Positions 19,102 to 28,826 of a stretch of DNA of 64,000 bases are shown in pieces. The position numbers and the translations under genes are program-made. Location of the stretch: NCBI RefSeq assembly GCF_013133775.1, contig NZ_JABGBO010000004.1:62001-126000 (forward strand), read 5' to 3'. Under the pieces are notes generated by a model. It was not told the origin of the DNA. It saw nothing but the letters and a program-made list of their open reading frames with translations, and made no database searches. The DNA comes from Pelistega europaea (lineage in GTDB: Bacteria; Pseudomonadota; Gammaproteobacteria; Burkholderiales; Burkholderiaceae_B). How positions within the stretch are numbered: the stretch's first letter is position 1; every line of letters starts with the position of its first letter.

Positions 19102-20253
19102 ATGAGCGCTGAAGAAAGTAAACCAAAAGCAAAAAAATCGGTTGCCCTTTCTGGTGTTGTTGCAGGTAATACTGCCCTATGTACTGTAGGTCGTACAGGC
19201 AACGATTTAAGCTATCGTGGTTATGATATTCTTGACCTTGCTGAGGTCAGCGAATTTGAAGAAGTTGCTCACTTACTTGTGCATGGTAAGCTACCTAACC
19301 GCAAAGAATTAGAAGCATATAAAGCCAAACTTCGCCGTCTCCGTGGTTTACCTGCTAATCTACAAACCGTATTAGAGTCACTCCCTGCTGCTAGTCATCC
19401 TATGGATGTTATGCGTACAGCAGTATCTGTACTAGGTTGCACCTTACCTGAAAAAGACGATCACAATGCCGCTGATGCGCGTGACATCGCTGACCGTTTG
19501 ATGGCTTGCTTAGGCTCTGCCCTACTCTATTGGTATCATTTCAGCCATAATGGTCGTGTGATTGATGTTCAAACCGATGATGATAGCATCGGTGGACATT
19601 TCTTACACCTATTACATGGTGAAGCACCACCAGAAAGCTGGGTTCGTGCCATGCACACCTCATTAATCCTTTATGCTGAGCATGAGTTCAATGCATCTAC
19701 TTTCACTAGCCGTGTGATTGCTGGTACAGGCTCTGATATGTACTCTGCCGTGACTGGTGCTATTGGTGCTTTACGTGGTCCTAAACATGGCGGTGCCAAT
19801 GAAGTTGCTTTTGAAGTTCAAAAACGCTACGAGAATCCAGACGAAGCAGAAGCAGATATTCGTCGTCGCGTAGAAAACAAAGAAGTCATTATTGGTTTTG
19901 GACACCCTGTTTATACCATTTCTGATCCGCGTAATGTAGTAATCAAGAAAGTCGCTAAACGTCTTTCAGACGAACAAGGCAACACCAAGATGTTCGACAT
20001 TGCTGAACGCCTAGAATCTGTGATGTGGGATATTAAGAAAATGTTCCCTAACCTTGACTGGTTCTCTGCCGTGTCATACCACATGATGGGGGTACCGACT
20101 TCTATGTTTACTCCATTATTCGTGATTGCACGTACAGCAGGTTGGTCTGCTCACATTCTTGAACAACGTGCTGATAACAAGATTATTCGCCCAACGGCTA
20201 ACTACACTGGTCCAGATGATATTCCATTTGTACCACTAGACGAGCGTAAATAG
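19102..20253 (+). CDS. prpC: 2-methylcitrate synthase
   Basis: Condenses propionyl-CoA with oxaloacetate. A citrate-synthase fold of 383 residues lacking the N-terminal sheet domain of GltA, and with the catalytic set [12 protein letters not shown] (His), [14 protein letters not shown] (His) and [17 protein letters not shown] (Asp). The short form and adjacency to prpB distinguish it from the true citrate synthase, which is at 10943-12253. AAGGAG precedes the ATG. Confidence 0.95.
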   Translation: MSAEESKPKAKKSVALSGVVAGNTALCTVGRTGNDLSYRGYDILDLAEVSEFEEVAHLLVHGKLPNRKELEAYKAKLRRLRGLPANLQTVLESLPAASHPMDVMRTAVSVLGCTLPEKDDHNAADARDIADRLMACLGSALLYWYHFSHNGRVIDVQTDDDSIGGHFLHLLHGEAPPESWVRAMHTSLILYAEHEFNASTFTSRVIAGTGSDMYSAVTGAIGALRGPKHGGANEVAFEVQKRYENPDEAEADIRRRVENKEVIIGFGHPVYTISDPRNVVIKKVAKRLSDEQGNTKMFDIAERLESVMWDIKKMFPNLDWFSAVSYHMMGVPTSMFTPLFVIARTAGWSAHILEQRADNKIIRPTANYTGPDDIPFVPLDERK

Positions 20254-20274
20254 TCTTATCATCATCAAATGACG

Positions 20275-20303
20275 ACAGGCGATTTTAAAATCGCCTGTTT
20301 TTA
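20275..20303 (+). terminator. prpBC terminator
   Basis: ACAGGCGATTTT and AAAATCGCCTGT form a perfect 24-bp palindrome followed by TTTTT. Confidence 0.85.
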
Positions 20304-20463
20304 TTTCGCCTCATCCTAAAGATTCATTGAGCACTGAATAACCTATAGTTGAACGACTCTTCAATATCCATCTATCATTTTTCTCCTTCAATATTCCCAT
20401 TAAATCCAACATATCTATTAAACTACTGTTGGTAATTTATCATCATGGCTAACTCATTATCTT

Positions 20464-21843
20464 ATGTTTACTGTATTTAAACGTACCATTCTTACTTTAT
20501 CTATTATTACGCTTTCCGCTTGTTCTTCATTCACCAAATTCCAACCCATTGAAACCATCTCACAAGTAGACACACAATCGGGTTATCGTCTGATGAATAA
20601 TATTTCGCATGTCGACGATGACTTGCAACTGGTACTCACATTATCAGGAGGAGGAACCCGGGCCGCAGCATTTGGTTATGGCGTATTAGAGGAATTTAGC
20701 AAGGTACAACTCAAAAATAACAAGAATGTGTTAGAAAGTATCGACCTCGTATTTGGTGTATCAGGTGGCTCAGTATTGGCAAGCTATTTCAGTTTAAATG
20801 GGAAAGAGACTGTCCCCTCTTTTGAGAAAAAATTCCTGCTTCGTAACTTCCAACGCGATATGATTTTACAGGTAATCTCACTGGCTAATCTGCCTAAACT
20901 AACCGCTGATGAATATGGCCGAGGGGACTTGCTACAAGAACAATTTGAGAATTACCTCTTTGGTAAAAAAACCTTCGCTGTTCTTGATAAGCAACGTAAA
21001 GGACCTTTTGCGGTTATTTCTGCCACGGATATGAACTCAGGTAAACGGTTTGATTTTATCCAAGAAACATTTGATGCGATGTGTTTAAATCTTAATGATT
21101 TGGAAATCGCACGTGCGGTGGCCTCTTCTAGTGCAGTACCAATTGTTTTTTCTCCTCTGACATTAAATAATCATGGAGGACATTGTCACTATCAAGCGCC
21201 GGCCTATCTTACCGTCCAAGACCCTCACTTTGCTAAGCAACAAAAAACGCTACAAGCCATCGCTGAGGACAATCGACAATACGAAGACAGCAAAAAACGC
21301 CCCTTTATCCATCTTGTTGACGGAGGACTAACAGATAATCTAGGTTTACGAGGTATGCTGGAACTGGCTCCTTTTCGCAAGAAAAATACAGAATCCAGCC
21401 AATTTCTCCCTGAGAAAGTACGCCACATTGTTATCATTAATGTCAATGCACAAAATAGATTGCAATCTGATATAGACAAAAGTGCCTCTGTCCCTAGCAT
21501 CAGTCAAGTTATCAACGCCGTTATTAATGTTCCTATCGATAACAATTCAGCATTGTCTATACAACAATTTCGTAATTTAGCAAAAGAATGGAATAACAAC
21601 AAAATTCGTAACCAACATGGGGATATTATCACCCTACATTTTGTCAGTCTTAACTTATACGATTTACCAGACTCAGACTTCAAGACAGAAGTACTCAATA
21701 TTCCTACCAGCTTTCATTTGCCCAAAAAAGATATTGATAATCTAAAAAAAGCGGCTCATCTTTTATTAAAACAATCCAAAGAGTATCAGGCATTTTTAGA
21801 TCAATTTCAGCAAACGGAAGCGTTACGGTTAAAGCAGGAGTAA
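20464..21843 (+). CDS. Patatin-like phospholipase lipoprotein
   Basis: Predicted envelope lipoprotein of 459 residues with a patatin lipase domain. The signal peptide ends in the lipobox LSAC with lipidated Cys20. The oxyanion loop is SGGGTRAAAFG at 61-71, the nucleophile elbow is GVSGG with Ser100, and the dyad partner is Asp286 in DGGLTDN. All catalytic elements are intact, so it should be an active esterase or phospholipase; substrate unknown. It stands alone, 210 bp after the prpC stop. Little similarity to a named gene is apparent. Confidence 0.88.
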   Translation: MFTVFKRTILTLSIITLSACSSFTKFQPIETISQVDTQSGYRLMNNISHVDDDLQLVLTLSGGGTRAAAFGYGVLEEFSKVQLKNNKNVLESIDLVFGVSGGSVLASYFSLNGKETVPSFEKKFLLRNFQRDMILQVISLANLPKLTADEYGRGDLLQEQFENYLFGKKTFAVLDKQRKGPFAVISATDMNSGKRFDFIQETFDAMCLNLNDLEIARAVASSSAVPIVFSPLTLNNHGGHCHYQAPAYLTVQDPHFAKQQKTLQAIAEDNRQYEDSKKRPFIHLVDGGLTDNLGLRGMLELAPFRKKNTESSQFLPEKVRHIVIINVNAQNRLQSDIDKSASVPSISQVINAVINVPIDNNSALSIQQFRNLAKEWNNNKIRNQHGDIITLHFVSLNLYDLPDSDFKTEVLNIPTSFHLPKKDIDNLKKAAHLLLKQSKEYQAFLDQFQQTEALRLKQE

Positions 21844-21848
21844 AGACT

Positions 21849-21876
21849 AAAAAAATGCTCCCATTTTAGGGAGCAT
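21849..21876 (-). terminator. Terminator of the alcohol dehydrogenase gene
   Basis: ATGCTCCC-ATTTTA-GGGAGCAT stem; on the minus strand it is followed by a run of T. Confidence 0.8.
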
Positions 21877-21923
21877 AATCCATCAAAGGAGCTTTGTTGT
21901 TATAGGGAAAGGTAAAGGAAACC

Positions 21924-23072
21924 TTACTTTGCCAATGCAAAAATGTCAGCAATCGCTTCACGGGTATAGACCTTATCCATACGCCAAGCCACCGCATTAC
22001 CCGCCGCATTATCAATCACTTCTTCAAGCACTGCCCCCTCAATCTTCAATTGAGATAAGCGAGTGGGCGTACCAATCTTATCAAACCATTGTTTGAGTGC
22101 TTGAATACCTTCTTCTGCTGTTTGTAAACCAAAGACTTCGCGTGCAAAACGTGTAAATTGTTGTGGATTCTGATCTTTATACCATGTCATCCAGGCAGGC
22201 ATCACTACTGACAAACCTGCCCCATGAGGCACATCACATACCGCACTCATGGCATGCTCAATCATATGGTTAGGAAAACCGTACTTCGCAATACCCACAT
22301 GGGTTAAACCATTTAATGCCATCGTCGCTGCCCACGCAAACTCCCCTCGTGCATCTAAATCTTCTGGATTGTTAAGCAAGGCTTCAGTAGTACGAATCAC
22401 CGTTTTGATATTGGCTTCTACCTGCATACTAATGAGTTCAGGATGTACCTTTGCCGTAAAGTAGGCCTCAATAGAGTGAGCAATAATATCGGAGGCAGAA
22501 TACACCAAATAGTCGCGACTCACTGTCGATTGCAGTTTAGGGTTAATCACCGATACTTTAGGGAAAAGACTAAAGCCACTTAAGGAGTATTTTTGTTGTG
22601 TGGCATCATTTGTCACCACACCACCGTCATTCATCTCACTACCCGTCGCTGCTAAAGTAATCACATCAAAAACATTCAATGCTTGTTGTACTTTGGCTTT
22701 ACCAGTAAAAAAGTCCCATACATCACCCTCATAAACAGTACCCGCCGCAATCGCTTTAGCACTATCTAAACAGGAGCCTCCACCGATACTTAACACGCTA
22801 TCAGCACCGAATTTTCTTGCTAACTCAATACCTTCCCGCACTTTGCTCAAAATAGGGTTACTTTTTACGCCACCACATTCAACAAATTCAATACCTTGCT
22901 CTTTTAATCCTTTCACCACATCATCAAATAAGCCTGATTTTTTAACCCGCTCACTACCATAAACGATTAGGGCTTTTTTAGCGCCCAACTCACTCATGTA
23001 TTGCCCCATTTGTTTTTCTTTGTCGACACCAAACTCAATACGAGTCGGGTTTTGAAAACTAAATGCTTGCAT
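21924..23072 (-). CDS. Iron-containing alcohol dehydrogenase (YqhD/BDH type)
   Basis: NAD(P)H-dependent reduction of aldehydes, 382 residues from ATG 23070-23072, with GGAGAAA as ribosome binding site; an ATG four codons upstream overlaps that site. Group III Fe-ADH motifs: the nucleotide-binding GGGSCLDSAKAIAA near residues 92-105 and the metal site with Asp (SASDIIAHSIEAYF), His (NHMIEHAMSAVCDVPHGAGLSVVMPAW). Probably co-transcribed with the upstream luciferase-like gene, which ends 50 bp before it; the LysR gene divergent from that pair is the likely regulator. Aldehyde detoxification is inferred. Confidence 0.9.
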   Translation of the reverse strand: MQAFSFQNPTRIEFGVDKEKQMGQYMSELGAKKALIVYGSERVKKSGLFDDVVKGLKEQGIEFVECGGVKSNPILSKVREGIELARKFGADSVLSIGGGSCLDSAKAIAAGTVYEGDVWDFFTGKAKVQQALNVFDVITLAATGSEMNDGGVVTNDATQQKYSLSGFSLFPKVSVINPKLQSTVSRDYLVYSASDIIAHSIEAYFTAKVHPELISMQVEANIKTVIRTTEALLNNPEDLDARGEFAWAATMALNGLTHVGIAKYGFPNHMIEHAMSAVCDVPHGAGLSVVMPAWMTWYKDQNPQQFTRFAREVFGLQTAEEGIQALKQWFDKIGTPTRLSQLKIEGAVLEEVIDNAAGNAVAWRMDKVYTREAIADIFALAK

Positions 23073-23121
23073 TATTTTCTCCATTCAGAAAATCAATTTT
23101 TAAACAATTTAATCATTCCAT

Positions 23122-24174
23122 TTATGCATCTGTCGAATAAGCATCCACAATTGCTTTAAATAGCGTATACGACTTGGCTTGTAATGCCTCATCAAAAATA
23201 TAACTCACCGCCATCATCTCATCAAAATGAATTTGCTTACGCAACTGTGCTAATCTAAACGCCACTGTTTGTGGGCTACCAATTAGCGAACAAGAGGTCA
23301 TTTGCTCTACCGCTGCTCGTTCTTGATGATAAATCGGTATTGTCTGTAAATCGACAGGACCAAAATGCACTGGCTCTTTAGACGCCGTATATTGTGTCCA
23401 CAAGACCTCTTCTGATTCCACTGGAGGTTGCATATTCTGCTGTGCGTGCGTGACGACATTTAAAAAGAATTGCGTCTGGGTCGTGGCCAAATACTTGGCT
23501 TCCTCATCAGTATCTGCGACAATAACATTGGCCCCTAAAATCACATAGGGTTTTGCAAGATAAGGTGATGGTCGGAAATTTTGTCGATAAATGGCTATCG
23601 CCATCTCCATCATACGTGGGGCAAAATGCGCAGCAAACGCATAGGGCAATCCCAACTCAGCAGCGAGAAAAGCACTCTCTGTACTGGAACCCAAAATATA
23701 AAAAGGAAGATTAAGACCCGCTGCAGGATAAGCCGATACCGCATTGGTATTCTTAAAATATCCGCGTAATTCAGCAATATCAGTAGGAAAATCAAAATCA
23801 TAACGTCCACGTCGCAACGCAGCCGCCGTTTTCATATCCGTCCCAGGAGCTCGCCCCAACCCTAAATCCACACGTCCAGGATAGAGCGTCTCTAATGTGC
23901 CGTATTGCTCTGCCACCACATAGGGGCTATGGTTAGGCAACATGACACCACCCGAGCCAACACGAATAGTTTTTGTATTCGCCAAAGCATGTTGAATCAA
24001 TAATGCAGTCGCTGAACTGGTTAAATTTTTCATATTGTGATGTTCAGCAATCCAATAACGCTCAATACCAATGTTTTCGGCATGTTGCGCAAGTTTTACC
24101 ATCGACGCAATGGCTTGTTGATAATTCTGCCCTTCTCGTACAGGGACTAAATTTAAGATAGAAACTTTCATCAT
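23122..24174 (-). CDS. Luciferase-like (LLM class) flavin-dependent oxidoreductase
   Basis: A 350-residue TIM-barrel protein of the bacterial luciferase superfamily, using reduced FMN; the substrate cannot be told. Family features: SILNLVPVREG at the N-terminus, RYWIAEHHN near 39-47, IRVGSGGVMLPNHSPYVVAEQYGTLETLYPGRVDLGLGRAPG near 71-112, and the C-terminal IGSPQTVAFRL. Two adjacent ATGs (24172-24174 and 24169-24171) are possible starts after AAGAGAA. First gene of a pair with the Fe-ADH. Confidence 0.88.
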   Translation of the reverse strand: MMKVSILNLVPVREGQNYQQAIASMVKLAQHAENIGIERYWIAEHHNMKNLTSSATALLIQHALANTKTIRVGSGGVMLPNHSPYVVAEQYGTLETLYPGRVDLGLGRAPGTDMKTAAALRRGRYDFDFPTDIAELRGYFKNTNAVSAYPAAGLNLPFYILGSSTESAFLAAELGLPYAFAAHFAPRMMEMAIAIYRQNFRPSPYLAKPYVILGANVIVADTDEEAKYLATTQTQFFLNVVTHAQQNMQPPVESEEVLWTQYTASKEPVHFGPVDLQTIPIYHQERAAVEQMTSCSLIGSPQTVAFRLAQLRKQIHFDEMMAVSYIFDEALQAKSYTLFKAIVDAYSTDA

Positions 24175-24333
24175 ATTCTCTTATGTATGCAAAAGAGCCG
24201 TACGATTTTCCAGTATTTTCCTGCATCCTACTTTTCAATGAACCGTACAGCCTTTGCAAAACATAGTACAAAACAACCATAAACCGTTTTTTATACTGTT
24301 GCCTATTGTATTCCCAAATTAACTCACAAAAAA

Positions 24334-24371
24334 GGAATAAAATTAGAATAGACTATTCCTATATAAGGAAT
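24334..24371. promoter_or_regulatory. LysR operator candidate in the divergent promoter region
   Basis: Within the 24175-24527 gap, GGAATA (24334-24339), TATTCC (24354-24359) and GGAAT (24367-24371) alternate. ATTCCT-ATATA-AGGAAT at 24355-24371 is a clean inverted repeat of the kind bound by LysR proteins. The rest of the gap holds no gene I can support. Confidence 0.45.
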
Positions 24372-24527
24372 AATGATATATATTTCTGAACACAACCTGT
24401 CAGATTGTTTGCAAAGACTCGTGGCCTTAGACATTCATCATTTGAAATGACTAACACGCCTTCTTCTGGTATTTCTGTCGTAAACAACGAGGTTTTACGA
24501 TGTCATCAGTTAACCGCATTTTGTATT

Positions 24528-25439
24528 ATGAACAAACTTGAAGCACTTAAATATTTCTGCGTTGCCAGTGAAACACTTAACTTTAGAGAAACTGCACAAC
24601 GTTTATCTGTCTCCCCTCAAGTCGTTACGCGTATGATTGCTGAACTTGAGACCACATTAGGGGAAAGTTTGTTCAAGCGTAACACACGTAATATTCGCTT
24701 AACAGAGTTTGGCAACCAATTTCTTCCGCAAGCCCAACAACTATTAGCCGATAGTGAACGACTTTTTTCTACTCACCATAAACCCTCACAAAAAACGATG
24801 CAAGGGATGGTCAGAATGACTCTACCCCCTCTTCCCTATAACAATCAATTACTGAGTCAACTTCTCTTCGCATTAGCCCCTTATCCTGATATTACGATTG
24901 ATTGGCAAGTGTCCATTGATAAGCTCAAAGCCATTGATGACAATATTGACATTGGGCTACGCGTCTGCCGTGAGCCAGAGCCGCATTGGATTGCCCAGCA
25001 TATTTGTGCCTTTGATGAAAAAATTGTAGCAGCCCCCTCGCTAATTGAAAGGCTAGGTATGCCTAAAGACCTCACCGACCTCGCACAGAACTATCCCCTC
25101 AGCGGATTAGTCAACCCAAAACTAAAACGCATCTGGGATTGGCAAGTTAACAAAGACATTCATTTTTTCCCCAATCAAATTCGCTTTATGAGTAGCGATG
25201 CGATTTATGAGTTGCAATCTGCCTTAGTGGGAAGAACTTGCTCACAGCTGATTGATGTTATTTGTGCCCCTTATCTCAAAAATGGACAACTCATAGAGCT
25301 TTTTCCTGATTTAGAAAAACAACCATGGCATCTGTATCTCTATCGTCCCTATCAAAGCATCGTCACTGATAGAGTGATGTTTATCTTTGAACAACTCAAA
25401 ACGATTTTGAAAGAATTGTATACTTCTTCCACAACGTAA
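24528..25439 (+). CDS. LysR-family transcriptional regulator
   Basis: 303 residues from ATG 24528 (MNKLEALKYFCVASET), where family similarity begins; the frame is open 123 bases upstream but those residues do not look like coding sequence. The helix-turn-helix lies at about 19-38 (FRETAQRLSVSPQVVTRMIAELE), followed by the linker helix and a periplasmic-binding-like effector domain (about 90-295). Divergent from the LLM oxidoreductase/Fe-ADH pair, which it probably controls. No strong ribosome binding site precedes the start. Confidence 0.88.
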   Translation: MNKLEALKYFCVASETLNFRETAQRLSVSPQVVTRMIAELETTLGESLFKRNTRNIRLTEFGNQFLPQAQQLLADSERLFSTHHKPSQKTMQGMVRMTLPPLPYNNQLLSQLLFALAPYPDITIDWQVSIDKLKAIDDNIDIGLRVCREPEPHWIAQHICAFDEKIVAAPSLIERLGMPKDLTDLAQNYPLSGLVNPKLKRIWDWQVNKDIHFFPNQIRFMSSDAIYELQSALVGRTCSQLIDVICAPYLKNGQLIELFPDLEKQPWHLYLYRPYQSIVTDRVMFIFEQLKTILKELYTSSTT

Positions 25440-25650
25440 AATTCACCTCTATGCTTCACAGATTTGCCTCAAAATAGGATATCGTTGTCAGTCCATAGAC
25501 TAGGACTATTCCTAGGTGGAGGATATGCGTGATTGTGATAAATTAAGACATCACAATCTATCAACCTATCTTGTTATTACCTATGGATACACTATCCTTG
25601 TGCTACCATAGACAAATTATCCCAATATTATCAACTCCAAAGGAGTCATC

Positions 25651-25926
25651 ATGACAACCATCTTCCATCACACCGATAAACAACGTTTCTCTACCGTATT
25701 AAATGCCAATACAGCCTATGTCGACTACGACTTACGTGGCAATGTGATGGAAATTACGCACACCATCGTCCCTGATGCTATTGGTGGGCGAGGTATTGCA
25801 GGCAAGCTAAATGAAGCTGCGCTCAAAACAGCCCGTGAACAAGGCTGGAAAGTTATTCCAACCTGCTCTTACACAGCTGCCTATATCCAACGCCACCCTG
25901 AGTTTGCGGATTTGTTGGCGGAATAA
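25651..25926 (+). CDS. Small GNAT-like N-acetyltransferase (YjdJ type)
   Basis: 91-residue single-domain protein of the short GCN5-related family. The acetyl-CoA loop GGRGIAGKLNEAAL is near 46-59 and the family-specific tail VIPTCSYTAAYIQRHPEFADLL near 67-88. AAGGAG lies six bases before the ATG. The substrate is not known; these enzymes are often single genes, as here. Confidence 0.9.
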   Translation: MTTIFHHTDKQRFSTVLNANTAYVDYDLRGNVMEITHTIVPDAIGGRGIAGKLNEAALKTAREQGWKVIPTCSYTAAYIQRHPEFADLLAE

Positions 25927-26092
25927 GTTTTAAGATGAAAAAAAGTGAGCTTTTGAAGCGCTAAAACAAAAGTTTTACTACGAAAAGTTTCAAGTGCTAC
26001 TGCGTGATAAAAAGGGAGTCCTTGGTAGGCAAATCTTCCTACAGCAGGAGTGATGAATGAAGTGAAGAAATAAGGATTAAAGCGACATTAGG

Positions 26093-26123
26093 AAAAATCC
26101 TAGGTGGATAATTTCATCCCTAG
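26093..26123 (-). terminator. Minus-strand terminator candidate left of the Ibs-like ORF
   Basis: On the minus strand CTAG-GGAT, a 6-base loop, ATCC-AC-CTAG, then GATTTTT. It could end an antisense RNA that starts near 26365 and crosses the small ORF. Confidence 0.4.
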
Positions 26124-26190
26124 ATACAGACTAATCAAACAACATCCCCTATCATAGTCTTATCAGTCACAATAATGTAACTGGTGAGCG

Positions 26191-26210
26191 CTCTAAGCTT
26201 GAACTTAGAG
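26191..26210 (+). promoter_or_regulatory. Leader hairpin next to the toxin-like ribosome binding site
   Basis: CTCTAAG-CTTGAA-CTTAGAG forms a perfect 7-bp stem ending directly before ATAAGGAG, the ribosome binding site of the 21-codon ORF. This may limit ribosome access. Confidence 0.5.
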
Positions 26211-26225
26211 ATAAGGAGAAGAACG

Positions 26226-26291
26226 ATGAAAACCACTTTACTACTCATCGTCCTTTTTATTCTACTGCTACTAAGCAATAATGCTTATTAG
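26226..26291 (+). CDS. Ibs-like small hydrophobic peptide, candidate type I toxin
   Basis: A 21-codon ORF (ATG 26226, TAG 26289) with a strong ribosome binding site AAGGAG eight bases upstream. The product begins MKTT, has twelve successive Leu/Ile/Val/Phe residues (5-16) and ends SNNAY. The E. coli Ibs toxins are 18-19 residues with a short basic start, a Leu/Ile/Val core and an ending such as SFSAY, so length, layout and C-terminus agree. A minus-strand promoter candidate downstream could make a Sib-like antisense RNA across it. That it is translated and toxic is inference; it could also be a small membrane protein of other function. Confidence 0.6.
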   Translation: MKTTLLLIVLFILLLLSNNAY

Positions 26292-26371
26292 CGTAGATAA
26301 CACCTAAAGTGAGACCAGCACTCTCACCATGGTGCGGCTAGTAGAAATGCTAGCCAACCTCCTTATGTACT
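26292..26371 (+). promoter_or_regulatory. Structured 3' region of the Ibs-like gene
   Basis: Contains the hairpins GTGAGA-CCAGCAC-TCTCAC (26309-26327) and GGCTAG-TAGAAATG-CTAGCC (26336-26355). CTCCTTAT at 26359-26366 is the exact complement of ATAAGGAG at 26211-26218, the toxin ribosome binding site, so the message could fold back end to end as known for hok-type mRNAs. Confidence 0.45.
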
Positions 26372-26400
26372 ATGCTAATGAATCTATTTGCAAAAGTCAA
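26372..26400 (-). promoter_or_regulatory. Promoter candidate for an antisense RNA
   Basis: On the minus strand TTGACT (26400-26395), 17 bp, TAGCAT (26377-26372). The predicted start is near 26365, reading leftwards across the small ORF. It lies just after the thiC stop codon. Confidence 0.5.
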
Positions 26401-26405
26401 TATTC

Positions 26406-28379
<1,974 letters not shown>

Positions 28380-28541
28380 CTAGTCAAATACTGTCTATTT
28401 CACTATCTACTCATTGACCAATCTGCTAGCCCTTTTACCTATTGAGTCGATGAAGGCTTTTTGAGTATCATTCATCGCACAGATAAGTATTTGGGTCAAA
28501 GAAATCACGCATTACTTAGCAGATAATCACTTCTATGAAAA

Positions 28542-28559
28542 CGACCTCTATATAGAAGT
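28542..28559 (-). terminator. Hairpin after the TPP riboswitch (expression platform candidate)
   Basis: On the minus strand GACTTCT-ATAT-AGAGGTC (one G-U pair) followed by GTTTTC, about 30 bases after the riboswitch aptamer. It may be the conditional terminator for thiC. Confidence 0.4.
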
Positions 28560-28584
28560 CCTCAGCATTTTCCACTATCAACAA

Positions 28585-28668
28585 AAACTTCGCCTCGCAA
28601 GTATTACCTTGATCGGGTTCAAAGGGTATTTCTCAGCCTCACCAGTCGGTGTAGCACCCCTGTTTCGT
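28585..28668 (-). promoter_or_regulatory. TPP riboswitch (THI element)
   Basis: On the minus strand the conserved order ACAGGGGTGC, GGCTGAGA, ATACCC, TGAACC-TGATC-like CCCGATC, GGTAATAC and TTGCGAGG matches the thiamine pyrophosphate aptamer. It lies in the leader of thiC, which it should repress when thiamine pyrophosphate is abundant. Confidence 0.92.
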
Positions 28669-28739
28669 TAGTAGCAACAGTTTAACGGCACCATACAGGA
28701 TAAGCAATCAGTAAAAACCATGGCTGTTGGTTTTTGTTC

Positions 28740-28785
28740 AAGTCTTATATAAGACTTAACATAAAGATGAAATTTCCTTTATAAT
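28740..28785 (+). promoter_or_regulatory. acnB promoter with adjacent 18-bp palindrome
   Basis: AAGTCTTATATAAGACTT at 28740-28757 is a perfect 18-bp palindrome. It overlaps by two bases TTAACA (28756-28761), which with an 18-bp spacer and TATAAT (28780-28785) forms a good sigma-70 promoter. Its core recurs with one mismatch upstream of mdh and prpB. Confidence 0.6.
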
Positions 28786-28826
28786 AGAGGAATTATTTAC
28801 CTCAACCGACTTTAGGAAGAAAAACT

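Noticed and set aside
25525-25611. 28-codon ORF after AGGTGGAGG
   Set aside because: The ribosome binding site is only two bases from the ATG, the peptide has no recognisable features and nothing nearby supports it.
25949-26053. Open frame of 34 codons (AFEALKQKF...) after the small GNAT gene
   Set aside because: No start codon in a suitable place; length is within chance for this composition. A degenerate gene remnant cannot be excluded.
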